Source of the DNA: Halicephalobus mephisto
Lineage: Eukaryota > Nematoda > Chromadorea > Rhabditida > Panagrolaimidae
Direction: 5' to 3'
DNA length: 64,000 nt
Assembly: GCA_009193035.1 (NCBI GenBank)
Contig: SWDT01000193.1
Coordinates: 1-64,000 of the forward strand
The position numbers and the translations under genes were made by a program. Below the pieces are notes generated by a model. It did no database searches. It was not told the origin of the DNA and saw only the letters and a list, made by a program, of their open reading frames with translations. Shown here piece after piece: positions 1 to 14,940 of the stretch (its first letter is position 1; every line of letters starts with the position of its first letter).

Positions 1-304
1 TGTTGGAGAACAAGTATCCGAATTTGGGTTCATCGTGAATTAAAGGAAATGCTTCTAGAATGAATCTGAAACTAAAAATTCTATAATTTTCTGGATATCT
101 ACGTTGTAAAAATTCCGTAACAACACTTATTTTTGATTTTTATAATAGTACAAGAATCAAAATCATGGAGAACGAATTATTAATGAGTTTAACTAATTCC
201 TTACGACATAAATAATTCAATTAAATCTTTTGAAAAAATTGACTAAAGTTCAATATCCAGTAAACTTACCGTTTCCTCTCTAGCTTAATTAAAAGCACAT
301 TCAT
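1..304. other. Intergenic edge
   Basis: AT-rich DNA between the window edge and the 3' end of the chemoreceptor gene. I see no convincing open frame, RNA gene or repeat in it. Confidence 0.5.
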
Positions 305-1865
305 CTATGGAGCGGAAGATTGTACGTTCAAGAGTTGAGATGCTCGAGTTTGTTTATGTCTACCTTTAATGATAGTCATTTTACATTTCGTAACCATTAT
401 AAAAGTTGCAGGTTTCCTACCACATTTGAAGATACTCAATGTTGTCCGGATACTTTTAATTTTGGTTTTCGCATATTCTCGATAAGGTTTGATGCAGATA
501 ATTGTGCAAGTGAATTCAACGATCGCGTGCAGGGACATGAACATGATTGCACAAATCGAAAACTTGGAGGTCCATTTGAATCCAATTGTACAGAAGATCA
601 GACAGAGAGTAAGTGGGAGGATTAGGATGATTACTGTGAGTGACACTTGGATGAAGAGGGATTTCAAGAGCATTTTCTGAAAAAGTTAATTAAAAGGTCA
701 TTTAAGATTAAACATCTACACAAGAATACAGTAAGATTAGAAAGTAAATAAGGTTAACTAGTAACCAGGTGAAACAGTCACAGATGGAAGTGTTGAAAAT
801 AATCAAGGTCAAGGGCTAACCTGACACCTGAGAGTTCCATGTTCCAGAGAATTTTTGTTATTTCTCATTATTCTAACATAATTAAGTGTCAAAGCAATTA
901 TTGAAAAAATTAAAGCCCCAATTACTCCAATAACAACATAAGTAAAAGTTGTGACCTGCATTTTGACACTTCTGTGGTATCCAAAAATCGAAGACTCATG
1001 TTGGAAGAAAGATTCCAATTGCGGAGCGGTTTTTAAAACTTGTTCTTGAAGCATCTCTGGAGGGATTTTCAAAAGGATTATCGGAATTATGATGATCAGT
1101 TGAACCGCAATGAAGATGACTACATAAACAGGGAATCTAAGGTAGACATTACTGTACTGACGGTAGAACCAAGAAAATGGAGCTGCTTGGACATATCGAT
1201 GCATGGCGGAGATGTAGATGGAAAATCCCATTCCACAACAGGTTGAAGCCAGGAGGATGGCAGGGATGAAGGAAAAGTCGGCTGAAAATAAGAAAATCGG
1301 ACTTTGTTTCGGGTAAAATTCTAAAAATACTTTTTCTTTCAGGATTCAAGTGAACAAGGATGAAGTTTTGTTTCGAAATAAAACAGGACAAAGATAGTTT
1401 TCTTACTAAATTACTTTCGGTCTTTAACCTTTATCGTTTTTCAATGGATATTAAATTTCCCTAGTCATAACAATACTTACTTGGGATCTGTCCCCAGAAT
1501 CCAGAACTGTAGATTAAATAAAACGGCCACAACGGTATGGGTTTCCAGATGGACATGTGCAGATCGAAAAGGAAAATCCAACTCATTTGATGGACCAAAT
1601 ACCATTTGTATCCTCCCATTTCATGGTTGGATTTCTTAATAATAATGTAGATCATCAACACAAAGTACACTGTAGTGTAGGAAAAAGAAATCGTCCAGAA
1701 TATTTGATAGAATCTGACCAAATCTGGATTGTAGAGGTCTTCGAAGAGAACTTCGGATTCGTTGAACATTGAGACGCTAAAGGGCAGGTAAATGAAAGTG
1801 AGTAAACTGAAATCTGACCAGGTGAAATTAAGTATTTCTGAAAACCTATGTAGGTAAAAAGTCAT
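305..1865 (-). CDS. Srh/Sri-like seven-transmembrane chemoreceptor
   Basis: Three exons join in phase: 1865-1481, 1281-821 and 676-305, with donors GTAAGT and GTTAGC and TTTTCAG acceptors, giving about 405 aa. The protein is a run of hydrophobic segments. Exon 1 holds the N-terminal helices and a WIFLFDLHMS stretch followed by a PIPLWPFYLIY helix, as in Srh/Sri receptors of the nematode Str superfamily. Exon 2 holds the middle helices and a cytoplasmic loop, and exon 3 ends the last helix with a PYREY-like motif. These families are G-protein-coupled receptors, usually in chemosensory neurons. The tail after PYREY is longer than usual, so a further 3' intron or some decay is possible. Srh versus Sri cannot be settled by eye. 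No frameshift or stop is seen in the joined model. Confidence 0.75.
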
Positions 1866-3264
1866 TTAAACATCTGATACAAAAGAAAGCAACCTATTTC
1901 TAAGAAGAAAAGTTTTCTTTTCTAGGAAATCCAAACACTTGAGAATAGAAAAAATTAGATTTTGAAGATTATCAAAATTTCAATCTCAAAAAAGTCTCAT
2001 AACGCTATGAACTTTCACCAATTGAAATCCGAGACCTTGAACAACGTCATAAACACGATGAAACACTGTTATTTTTCTTAAAAAGTTAATAAACAATTCA
2101 TAAATTAAAACTGTACTTAATTGAATTCCTAAAAATCTGCGACAAAACTTTGAGCATTAGCTGAGAATTAAATATGTGACTTTCTATGCGTAGAAAGTAA
2201 ATCTTAACCATCAAGCGTAAAAATACGAAGATATGGACAATTTATGCTAATATATCCGAGGATAAACATATTCATTCTCGTTGATTTATGTTATATCGGT
2301 GTATTAACTGGCTATTTCATAAGCAAGTCAGAGCCCACAGTTTTGAAGGGAAATACCCTAGATGCTAAACAGTGGACATCCTGTCCCCGCAGTAGACCGA
2401 GTGTTCACTTATTATTATGGTTGTTGTGATAATATTATTATTGCTTGGATAAACAAGAAACTCTCATACCCCTCATCTCTTACACAACCACACCGGGTCA
2501 CCGAGATGCAGCAATTTATATTGTTGTTAGTTCATTGTAAATTCATGGATGATATTGTAGTTAATCAAGATACCCTACTTAAATAATCAAATATGTTTCA
2601 GTGTTTCATTAGTAAAGTTTAAAAAACGACACGTGAACCTTTATAATATAAGAATAAGAAATGTATATCTAAAGCGCATTTCACCATTTGAGTGGAAAAT
2701 TTCGTTCATTAATCATAGTGACATCATATAGACTCACAACAAAATGACAATATAAGTCAACAAGAATTAAGATGTTCATCCTTAGATTATTGTATAGTCA
2801 ATGGTACAACTGACCTATGCATGTGTAATTTTATGTTCAATGACTAGAATTTACTTTTCATACTTGGAATAACAATATTTAATCTCCCAACTAATTCTCG
2901 GAATCTCGTCACAAAATTCTGAAGATTTTGTAAACTCTAATTTTTAATAATGAATTTTTGAATTAAATTTGAGGATTTCGATGAATATTGTTGAAAAGTG
3001 AAGGAAGTTATACTAAACTTAAATGCAAAAAAGTCCCTATACAAAATGTCAACATCAAAAAACAGGTGTGGTAATGTTCAAACTCTCAATGTGGGCGGAA
3101 ATATATTTTAAAAAATTTAGATCATGGGAGAAATACGTTGTATTGCTACATTTGATTTTGTTTTGTAGCAGTTATGTAATTTTATCGCATTTTTTATAGG
3201 TATAACTTTTGGAAAACAAATTTATATATGTTTTTATTTCTTAAGTTCTACAATAATGTTTCTA
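1866..3264. other. Intergenic, probable promoter region of the chemoreceptor
   Basis: About 1.4 kb between the chemoreceptor start and the alpha-mannosidase stop codon. It is AT-rich with one more complex stretch near 2320-2520. Open frames there are short, lack splice support and match nothing I recognise. The stretch 3150-3250 just downstream of the mannosidase stop is its likely 3' UTR. Confidence 0.5.
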
Positions 3265-6200
3265 CTATTGAACAGTCAGTTGGAAGGCCTTGATTTCCTG
3301 TGGATTCAAGGTTACTGAAGTTGCAGTGGATCCAGCAATAACACCATTCGCGGCGAGAGTCAGTTCTTGAACCGCGGTCACCTTCAAGTCCTTGAATAAC
3401 TTAGTGATGTCTACTGTAACTGGCTTGGAAAGATTAGGGTCCTCGTTGATTGCGTAGATGTTCTCGAGACGTAGAAGAACTTTTCCGGGAGATAATTGTT
3501 TCAGAGTGACAATGTGGACGTTTTGAGGAAGAGCGTTGGCGAGGCCAGAGTAGGAGGTCATGTATTTGCTCTTGTAGTCCTCCATAGAGGTGATGGAGGC
3601 AAGGGACACAATTGGCTGATGGTAGAGTTCGTAGGCCGCTTGTCTGTGGGTAGTGGTTACAGTCTGGGCAGTTCCTATGAAGACTCTGTGGATACCTCTG
3701 ACGACTAATCCTCTTCCATCCTTTCCTGGTTCGTTTAGGGCTTCATTGACCCCGTACCCGTCGTCATAGAAGTCACGTCTATGTAGCATAAATTGGAGAG
3801 ATCCATCTAGCAATCTAGTAGCACGGTTGACTGCAGAAGCTCCTTGGGCCCTGTCTGTCAAGACTGCTAGAGTATTGGTGCCGTCGGTTATATAGGCTCT
3901 AGTGGTGACGGGGAAAAAGTTGCCAGCAATTACTTCATCTGCGCCAAAAGAAAAGTCAGGGTTGTAGGAGAGTCTAAAAAAGGGAATTGATTACAGTAAT
4001 AGACCAAGTTTTCCGATCTTAATCTCATTGCTTATGACACTATATTTGGTAATTTCTGAATCTTTTTTTAAACTATTTTTGCATCTGGTAGCTTTCAGAA
4101 ATTTCTGCTATCAGATATAAAAGTAAAAAAGATTTAAAATTCAATTAAAAGTAGCACCCGAGGAAGTAAATTCATCATTCGTGTCGAAATCAAACCTGAA
4201 CAACTCAGCTTGTTCCTACAACTGAATTTTCTCCAATAATAAATACTTACTGTCTTTTCATCATCTGTCTTCCATTGGCATCAGTGTAGAAAGTACCATT
4301 GTTAGTAATTCCAGAGGCGGTGTATCGAGTAACAACTTCCTTACCGTATAAGGTTAGGCTAAAACAATAATATTTAAATTTATCAAATACAAGTTTAGAA
4401 AGGAATCTAATTGAACCTCTTGATGGATTCTAAAAAATGGTATATTCTCTATTGAAGGAAAAGGTATGGAAAATTATTAATTTGATATTGAATTTTCGAT
4501 AGTTAAGTACTCCTAGGCTGGTATTTTGATGATAATAGTGATGGGTTTCGTGTTTAACTAGTAAAAATGAGAGTACTTACTACAGTGACTGGTTAATTCT
4601 GAAAAATTCGAAAGATGCTAATAATAAACCCTTATGATTTCGATCTGTCTTTAAGTACATAAATCACAAGAAAACTTTTCTGATATGAAGAAATTCCCAG
4701 ATGTATATGCCAACAAATCCTTACTTTCTCGTCACGTTAGGAAGAGGTCCGATGGTCCACTCAAATTCAATGTAGTTATTTTCTGGAGAGATTCTGATGA
4801 ATTGGCTGACGTAATCTGAGAACACTTGTCTCACTTCAAATCCAACAATGGTTATATTCGGTTTGCTGGCGATCTGCATCGGGTTGTTATCAACTTGTGG
4901 ACGGAAAATGTAAGCTCCACTTGATTGATTGTTATTCTTGTTGTCATGACCTTCATAGTAGAAGAAGTCCTGATACAATGGGTAGGAAATTCCGCTGAGG
5001 AGGTTCTTGACAGTACTGAGTTTATTGTTCTCATCGAATGTGAGTTGAAGCACTCCGTTTGTGATTGTGTTTGCTTTCGGAGATACAAGAACAGGTTCCT
5101 CAACTGGAATATCAGATTTGGAATCAGAAGCTACCATAAAGTAAGTGGTGAATCCGTTGGCTGGAACTTCGGCGATGAAGTAGAGAACATTTTGAGGGGT
5201 TATGCTGTTGAGCTGATTGGGAACTTGGAATGGAGGCATTAACTGAAAATCCACTGTTGTAATTAATAATTTACCATTGATCAAACAACAAATTATTTCT
5301 TTCATTAATAGCGGAAAGAAAATGTTAATGTAAACACAAAAGTGAAAATAAGATTTCGAAAATAAGTTGTAAAGATATTGTAGAGACAGATGCTATCCTT
5401 ACAGGATTTCAAACCAGTTTTTGATTAACATTTCCCTGTATAAATTTATTAAAAGATGTTTTTTAGTTTTTCATTTGAGTCAATGGAGTGCATCTGTAGC
5501 CGATGACGGTAAAGATATAATATCGTTAAATGGAGTGTCAGTACTTATATTATGATGAATACACTTCTTCATCATACATGTACAATCGATTACAATAAAG
5601 ATATTTTGCCCTATTCGCTCTAGACATAGTGGTATTGTTTTCCTTTTTCCTTCGTTTACGTAGTATGAACGTTTTATGAAATTGAGGAAATAAAATAGCA
5701 TTAAGTAAAAATAATAACAAGAAAGTTTAATCTTGATTATCTTTCGCTTACTGTAATAAATAATAATGCTTAACTGCTTTGGTTTAGCTATCTAATTTTG
5801 AGTTCGATATGCTAAATTGAAGTTAATAAATGGACTTGACTACCTCGATTTAATATATTGATTTTGAGATAATTATATAATATGATACTGGGACTTACCC
5901 ATTTGTACCTGACTTTCTTCCCGTCTTTATCATACAAAGAAATCGTCTGATGGTAAACCGGGATTTTGACCAGCTCATGAGCTGGCTGACTGTTTCCGTT
6001 GTAGACAACGATGGAGATATTCTTGATGTTGGAGTTTGTAAAGTCACAAACCGTCTCATTCAGCAGCAGACAGAAGTGTTGAGTTGGGAAATCTCCACCA
6101 TTCAAAGCCTTCAGCCCTTGACCAAGGAGGTTCTGAATTGCAGGATAGGCTTTGAAGATCCGATATATGTAATTCTGAGTCACAAATTCCTTAGAAGTTC

Positions 6201-8446
6201 CAGTTATTCCGTCGTGGTGGAGGGCGAGGGAAACTGCTCGTTCTAGTTCGTTCTCTGGAGAGGTGAATTCCTCAATGCCTGGGAGTTTTGCGAAAGTTGT
6301 GATCTGTCTGAAAGTGTTCAGAATGTTCGAAGTCCTTCTGACAAGACCCTTAAACGCTGGTTTGGAGGTGAAGTAACCCGTCCAATAAGCATGGAGCTTG
6401 CTGGCGTAAGGGAAAAAGTCATAATTTTTCTTGGTTTTAATCGTGTTGGATGAGACAACAGCATTGGTATAGCAAGCGGGAGTTGAGTACTGGACCGTCA
6501 TGTTTTGATAGTTGGGCTGAAAAGAGATAATGGAAAATAGAAGCAATATTAGTGGATGAAGATGACTAGTTTATCTACTTCTACCTAGGAATTTTATCAT
6601 CTACATTGATACGTTTGGACGCAATTATGATACTTCTAAGATTCTAGAAAACTTAAGTACCAAAGATAAGGAGTTCTATGATTTCAGTTTTCAAACTTAC
6701 CACATGCATTTTCCCAATCTTTTCTATATTTTAAGTTTTCTCTTCTTTACGGTAATCCTCTAAAACTTACATATCCATTGATATACTTAATCAACCTGTC
6801 CATATTGGCGTAGTAATGATTGGCGTCGTAATAATGGAAATCCGATCCCATCATATAGATATAGTGGTTGTGAGGCTGGATATCGATTCTAGAATTCACA
6901 TCCGCAACCAGTTTATCAGCGATATCTTTGACATTGAAGTTTTCCAAATTAGGATTATCAATGACGGGGACCGAGCCGTAGTTCCTGATGTCAAAGTTCA
7001 GGAACCCTGGAGGATCGTAGTGATTAGGGAAGATTCCAGTGAAGAGAGAACGAGTGGCTAAAATTCAGAGTTAAATTTCTAATAAATTACTGTATTTAGT
7101 GAAAATATTACTGTCTTCATTAGAAGTGTACCAGTTGAATTCTAATCTTTTTTCGCGTTTTCTGTTTTCATGTTCTCGGAAGTCCTCTCTGGCGAAGTAG
7201 ACGGATTCATAGCCCATCTGAAAACAATGAAATATAAATTTCGTTTCGAGATCAAACCGATTAAAGACAAAATCACTAATTTCTATTTCTTATTTAATAA
7301 ATTTTTACAGCATTTCCACTCTTCAAGATTTGTCAACTTTTTGGATGATTCTAATATGAGAATTAATTTTTCCAAGTTTTCGTGATAGGAACAAAAAGTA
7401 GTTTTTGAATATCTTGAAAGTTTGAATTTCGACGTCAAAATGAAAATTTTTTCAGTAAAGGAGGATTTCACTATCATCAGGTCTCAACGCGAAAGTTTAT
7501 TGTTGAAGACTTTCGTGTTGAGACCTTTTTGAGAAGTTTACTATTGAGAGTGAGTTTTTAACTTTGGAATCCATACCAATTTCAACAAGTTGGCGTGTTC
7601 TCGGCTGTGTCCAAACGGATCAATCTGCCATCCGGTCCTCGGAATTCCGCATTGACTTCCGAAAACCGACTGCAACTTTCTTAATCCTAAAGTATACATG
7701 TCCAACAACTCGATGTAGTGGGTGGCTGCTTCATCTGGCTGGACCCATCCACCTCCAATCAACTCCATTTGTCCGTTTTTGACTAAGTTAACGAGGCGTT
7801 GTACAGTATCACTATCATGATCCTCAAGCCATCTGGTCAAGAACCCGGTTTCAGCATAGGAGAACTTTCGGGAAGAATCCTTCATGAGCTCCACAACTAC
7901 AGTATTGATGATCTGCTGGACCCCAACGTTGACTATAATCGGGTTGGCTCCGGTGTAGTAGTCGTCTGCGGTTTTTAGCCATCCTGCAAAATTGTTCGAA
8001 ATTTTCGTTGTGAGAAAATTAAAAAATTTTTATTTCCAGGTCCTTATATGGAAATTAAAATTGAATAATTTTCATGATAGAAAATTTCTAAAGTCTGAAG
8101 TTCTAACACGAAAAATAAAAACAATTTTTGTAGTAGAACTAGGTGAATTTTAATGATTTAAGGTCCTGACACGAAAGTCAGGATTTTGGAAATTTTCGTT
8201 TTGGGATTTTCAGAGAAGTTGAACAGTATTCGTTTAAAGACTTACTGTAAATCCCACCACGAAATGTTCGAATTTTTATTATTCTAAAATCTTACCCATG
8301 TCATCGTGAGTATGAGGGATAAAGTGGATATTCTTCCAATTGGTATCTTTACGCCAAGACGGACATTTATCCCAGACGCAAGTGTCTCCTATACCGTAAT
8401 TCAGAAGGGATAGAAGCAAAATTAGTGTTATCCAAAGCCCGGCCAT
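3265..8446 (-). CDS. aman-1: Lysosomal alpha-mannosidase (GH38)
   Basis: Nine exons join in phase: 8446-8296, 7983-7577, 7217-7112, 7057-6771, 6516-5899, 5242-4725, 4598-4581, 4358-4251 and 3973-3265, giving 973 aa. The start is the ATG three bases after a TTTTCAG acceptor, so it is probably trans-spliced. Residues 1-20 form a signal peptide. The GH38 signatures are present: HTHDD near residue 45 (zinc), [10 protein letters not shown] near 170 (the Asp is the expected nucleophile) and HHDGITGT near 417 (zinc His). The C-terminal half carries the usual beta domains, including a TDRAQG segment. Family members cleave alpha-mannose residues from N-glycans in lysosomes. Length matches animal lysosomal enzymes (about 950-1010 aa). 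Exon 7 is only 18 nt and its omission keeps the frame. Assignment to the lysosomal rather than Golgi class rests on the signal peptide and overall similarity. Confidence 0.93.
7479..7526. repeat. Hairpin-forming inverted repeat in aman-1 intron 2
   Basis: The arm AGGTCTCAACGCGAAAGTT is followed after about 10 nt by its near-perfect reverse complement, with one mismatch. The arm contains the CTCAACRCGAAA word that recurs through the window. It lies wholly inside an intron. Confidence 0.7.
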
Positions 8447-8726
8447 GTTCTGAAAAGAATAAAGACCAGTACAACTATGCAACAAGACTAGAATTAAGTT
8501 GTCAGAAGCATGCCTTTTTCATTAAAGGAACTGATAAGAAAACGATTATAGTGTTTTATCTAGCTTCTGGTCCTAATTAACTGTAAAGGGAATTGATTCT
8601 TTTTTCGATAAACTTTAAATGAGTTTTACGTTTGGAAATAAGTTTTTCAAGAACTTCAAAAATCCATTAATAGATTTCAGAATGCACAAACAACATTCAG
8701 AATCTCATACAACATGATTTTTCATA

Positions 8727-8906
8727 TACAGTAGAACTTGGATATAAAATACCCCCGCTATAACATATCTCGGATTATAGCATATTATCTGAGTGAGTGA
8801 ATTTAGTTAGTCTGCCTTTAAATTTACCCCCTCTATAATATATCATTTCTTATAACATAAACTTCCCTGATCCCAAGGGGGTATCTTATATCCAAGTTCT
8901 ACTGTA
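8727..8906. mobile_element. Foldback (MITE-like) element, about 180 bp
   Basis: The left end ACAGTAGAACTTGGATATAA is matched by the inverted complement at the right end (near 8886-8906), followed inwards by CCCCC on the left and GGGGG on the right. TA dinucleotides bound both ends. There is no coding capacity. The long terminal inverted repeats fit a non-autonomous DNA element. Confidence 0.75.
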
Positions 8907-9019
8907 TTTAAAATTGGCAAAGAAATCTAGCTGACTTCTGAAGACAAATATGGAACGAATTTCAGAAAAAAATATTAGATTTTAGATATATATTCCGGAA
9001 AAATTTCCGACGAATTTCA

Positions 9020-9210
9020 AAGTTCATGTTATCAAAGTTGACAGGCATAGTTGGAAGTTGAATTTTGGATTTTTCTCGAAACACAACTCAAGTTTAAATT
9101 GAACAAAATGTAACTAAAATACAACTTTCTAGAATAGAAAAATCTGAAAACAGTCGTAACGCGAGAGTCCAAAGTTCTTGTTATCAAAGTTGACAGGCAT
9201 AGTTGGAAGT
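9020..9210. repeat. Two direct copies of a 40-bp word
   Basis: A block reading TTATCAAAGTTGACAGGCAT and the next ~20 bp (AGTTGGAAGTTG) occurs at about 9020-9060 and again at about 9170-9210, nearly identical, with similar flanking text. This fits a local duplication. Confidence 0.7.
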
Positions 9211-9232
9211 TGGATTTTTCTTGTTAACAAAC

Positions 9233-9642
9233 TACACACAAAAAAGTGCAACTTTTAGCCCAATAACAGATGGAAATTGTCACTATTATTTCTAATTTTT
9301 ACCACAAATGTGAGATATTCATGAAAAATATGCCGATTGTGTTACATTTCGTAATTACTAAGAAGCCAAAAGTTACGCTTTTCTTTGAACTTAATGCAAC
9401 TATATATTGGATATAATATATCTTATACATCAGAGTCGTTTTAATGTATCCATATATCATCTACAATCCACCGATATTAATACAAAAAAATTAACTTCTG
9501 GCGCAGTAACAGATAGAAATCGTCACTATTAAGTTGTATTTTCGTCACAAATTTAAAATATTCATGAAAAATGTGACGATTGTGTCATATTTTTGTCACA
9601 TTTCGCAACTGTTACTGAACCAAAAGTTACAATTTTTGTATG
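9233..9642. mobile_element. Composite of two MITE copies with a fixed linker (copy 1)
   Basis: Two related elements of about 155 bp (9233-9388 and 9481-9642) share a body including ATGGAAATYGTCACTATT and imperfect terminal inverted repeats: ACTTTTAGCCC-like on the left, AAAAGTTACGCTTTT-like on the right. A linker of about 90 bp with TCGTTTTAATGTATCCATAT separates them. The same two-element-plus-linker arrangement recurs at 41240-41652, so the composite appears to be the dispersed unit. Confidence 0.75.
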
Positions 9643-10578
9643 GATTATTTTATTTCAAAAAATTGTTTTATTTAGATTGATAAATTGATATATGAATTTT
9701 TTGAAATAAAAAAACAGAATTCGAAGTTGAAATTTTGGATTTCCACATCAAGACAAAATTTGACTTTCAACTTTGACCGTTAACTTTCAAAAAAGTAGAT
9801 ATCCAATCTAACGAGGAGTATTCTTCGATTGCATTTTTTCATAAACTTTTTTTTAAATTCAAATATTTAAAAAATTTACAATCACTTGAAATCATCGGTC
9901 TTCAATTCACTCTAAATAATAACGATAATAACTATGGATCACTATTAATAAATTCTAAAAGTTCTTTTAAAAAATTGAAAATTCAAAAACACTCAACTCG
10001 GAAAAATCCTCTTACCCGAAGATAGGGTTCCAGATGCAGCTAAAACCCTTTTAAATTCTTCTCAAGTCAATAGATAAAACCAAAATCTTCAAAAAGCACA
10101 AATCCATAATACATTTCATTTCCATCACTTTTCTGAAAAAGATCATCCACAATACCTACAAAATCCCTAAATCCATCTTTACAAGTTTCTAATTACTCTT
10201 TTCACAAAACAAATTAAGCAGTAAAGTTTACCTAATTACAAACAATAATTATCATAATTAGAAACTTAATAAAAACCGCTAAATAATAAACTCAGAATGT
10301 TCCACGACTGTCTACCAAAGCAGACAACAAATACTGAACACCCATTTCAAGACCTACAAGAAACATTACAACCAATTTAAAATAATTAACCTTAGTAAAT
10401 AACTCCTCACACCAGTTAGCGATGAAAAGCATTACCCGATTTAATACCCTTATCAAAGTAATCAAATCTCTCCTGATGCCTCCATGATCTAACTTTCCAA
10501 ATCAGATATCAATCAATACTTATTTTAACTAAAGCTTATTCATCAAATCAACATAGCGATAACCTGTCACAGAGATGC

Positions 10579-12885
<2,307 letters not shown>

Positions 12886-13159
12886 AACTCTTAAAGTTCA
12901 CGGGTAACTTGTTGATAGTTGGAAATCTATATATGAAAACAAAAATAAGTTTGAAAAAATCGGTTACCTACTCGCGGCACGTCTCGTTCAACCCAAAAAA
13001 ATCAAAAATCACTTTTTGCAAAAAAGCTCATGAAATCCGTATAATGACGAAATAGGTGATTTTGCAACAGACAAAAGTTCGAATTTCAAATATGATAGGA
13101 GAAAAGTAGAAAAATCAGAAAGAGTAAAAAACGAGAAACGGAAAAAAGATCCTCCCGAA

Positions 13160-13453
13160 CAGAAGAGAGTGAGAATTGCCAGTTTTCTTCTGAAGAGAAG
13201 CGGCATTTTTGCGCGTTTTTCCATTTTTTAGGATTATTCTAGAATATAGTTTTTTATATAAAAATTACCTTAGAATTTTAACCGCGGTTTTTCTTGTTAT
13301 TTTACAATTGTTATCGACTACAATAAGTATGACTAAAAGTAGGTAGTAGAAGAGAGTGAGAATTGCCAGTTTTCTTCTGAAGAGAAGCGGCATTTTTGCA
13401 TGTTTTTCCACTTTTTAGGATCATTCTAAAATGTAATTTTTCATATAAAAATG
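13160..13453. repeat. Direct duplication upstream of the helicase
   Basis: A block of about 105 bp beginning GAAGAGAGTGAGAATTGCCA at about 13160-13266 reappears at 13347-13453 with few changes. One copy produces a chance minus-strand open frame starting MEKRAKMPLL, which I do not believe is coding. Confidence 0.75.
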
Positions 13454-13730
13454 ACTTAAGACTTTCGATTCTGATTGTTTAATTATTTTAAGATTATTAT
13501 TAACTATAATTCATTGAAAAATATTTCTTAAAAGTCATCTTTTGAGATTTTTATGCATTTCGAAATTGTCACGGAACTTTGTCGAATTCAGTTATTTTGA
13601 AAAATTTCCTATCATTTTTGACTTTTCCAGTTGATGAATTTTCAAAACAATACAATATGTAAAATCAACATAGGTTAATAATGTAAATTTATATATGAAT
13701 ATGAATTTAGAATTTTATTGAAACTATTTC

Positions 13731-13983
13731 AGAGCGATTCTACGTGACTTGTCGTGTTTGCACCGAAGTCCGGCAAAGCTACCTTCAGAATTTTGCAAAA
13801 AGTATGTAGAATGGGGTAATGGGACCCGTAGATTCTGAATCTGATGTTAAAATTAAGGGTTAGTTTTCAGAATCCAGAGATTCAGAATCTACGGACCTCA
13901 TCACTTAGTTTTGAATACTTTTTGTAAAATTTCGATATTTTTTTTCTTGTGCCGAAATATGCAAAGTCACGTAGAATCGCTCT
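13731..13983. mobile_element. Foldback element, about 250 bp
   Basis: The left arm AGAGCGATTCTACGTGACTT is complementary to the right end (GTCACGTAGAATCGCTCT). Pairing continues inwards through TTTTGCAAAAAGTAT / ATACTTTTTGTAAAA and GTAGATTCTGAATCT / AGATTCAGAATCTAC, so nearly the whole element can form one long hairpin. No open frame. Confidence 0.8.
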
Positions 13984-14940
13984 TAACAACATCGTCATCT
14001 GGGAATTGGGCCGGATATTGGGAATTTCCTGTTGTGAACAATAAGAATGGACTAAACTTGACATCTGTTGTTCGGAAGTCACTTCTGATTACGTGTACCT
14101 GGAAATTAATCTTTGAGAATCTGTTCGAAAAAAGTAATTGTAAATTTTTCCAGGTAAAAATAAACATTAAATTATTTGTAATTTAGAGGGATTTTTACAA
14201 ATATTGATTATAGAAATTAAATAAAAATAATTTTATTTAGTACATGTGTAGATATAAAATATAAAATTAAATCACAGAAATAAAAGACAGAATTAAACCG
14301 TCAACGGTTTAGAGAGGAAATCCGAAGTTTTATCCAGTCAGCCGACATCTGGAAGATGAGATTAAAGCGTCAAAAAATCTTTTAAAAAATCCATTTTTGA
14401 ACTGGTCCAAGTTTGACTTCGATCAAACGAGCATTTTTCCTGGAGCAATTTGATTTCGATGAGTACTAATCTATGTGAGACGGATATTATTCATGTGATT
14501 TAAAATAAAACTTTCATAATCGATTTTTTGATACAAGCATTGATATATGATTATGGACGTTAATGAACATCGTAAACTTTCTTTCAACACAATCGTGACG
14601 AAAGACCAGTTTCAACGGGAAAATTTCCTCTTGTAAAGAACGGAGTTGATAACGAAAAATTTCGCCTTTCACGAAACATCCTTTTTGATGTTAGATAAAA
14701 CTAGACAAAATTAATAGTAGAAAAAAGCTTTATTTTTTATAAATTTGAGTACTTTTTTAACAATAAATTTTTGGATTTAATAATTTTTAATTTTGTTGAT
14801 TAATTTAAATTTTCTAATCTTTATAGAAGAAATTCAATTTTGTATTTTTAAATCGGTGTCTGCGTTTTATTAATTGCGAGTAATGAAACCCATCTCCGAC
14901 GAGTTCTCTGATTGTATGATAACAGTTCACAAATGCTCTA

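Larger units (their letters stand above)
8447..10578. other. Repeat-rich intergenic region
   Basis: About 2.1 kb between two minus-strand genes. It holds a foldback element, a duplicated 40-bp word and a composite element listed separately. The stretch 9700-10560 is AT-rich and includes the probable 3' UTR of the helicase. No coding frame has support. Confidence 0.6.

Noticed and set aside
2244..2586. Open frames of 61-74 codons in the intergenic region
   Set aside because: No splice sites, domain or codon pattern; they overlap each other in different frames.
13009..13224. 71-codon minus-strand frame beginning MEKRAKMPLL
   Set aside because: It lies in a duplicated repeat block whose second copy lacks the same frame, so it is a chance reading.
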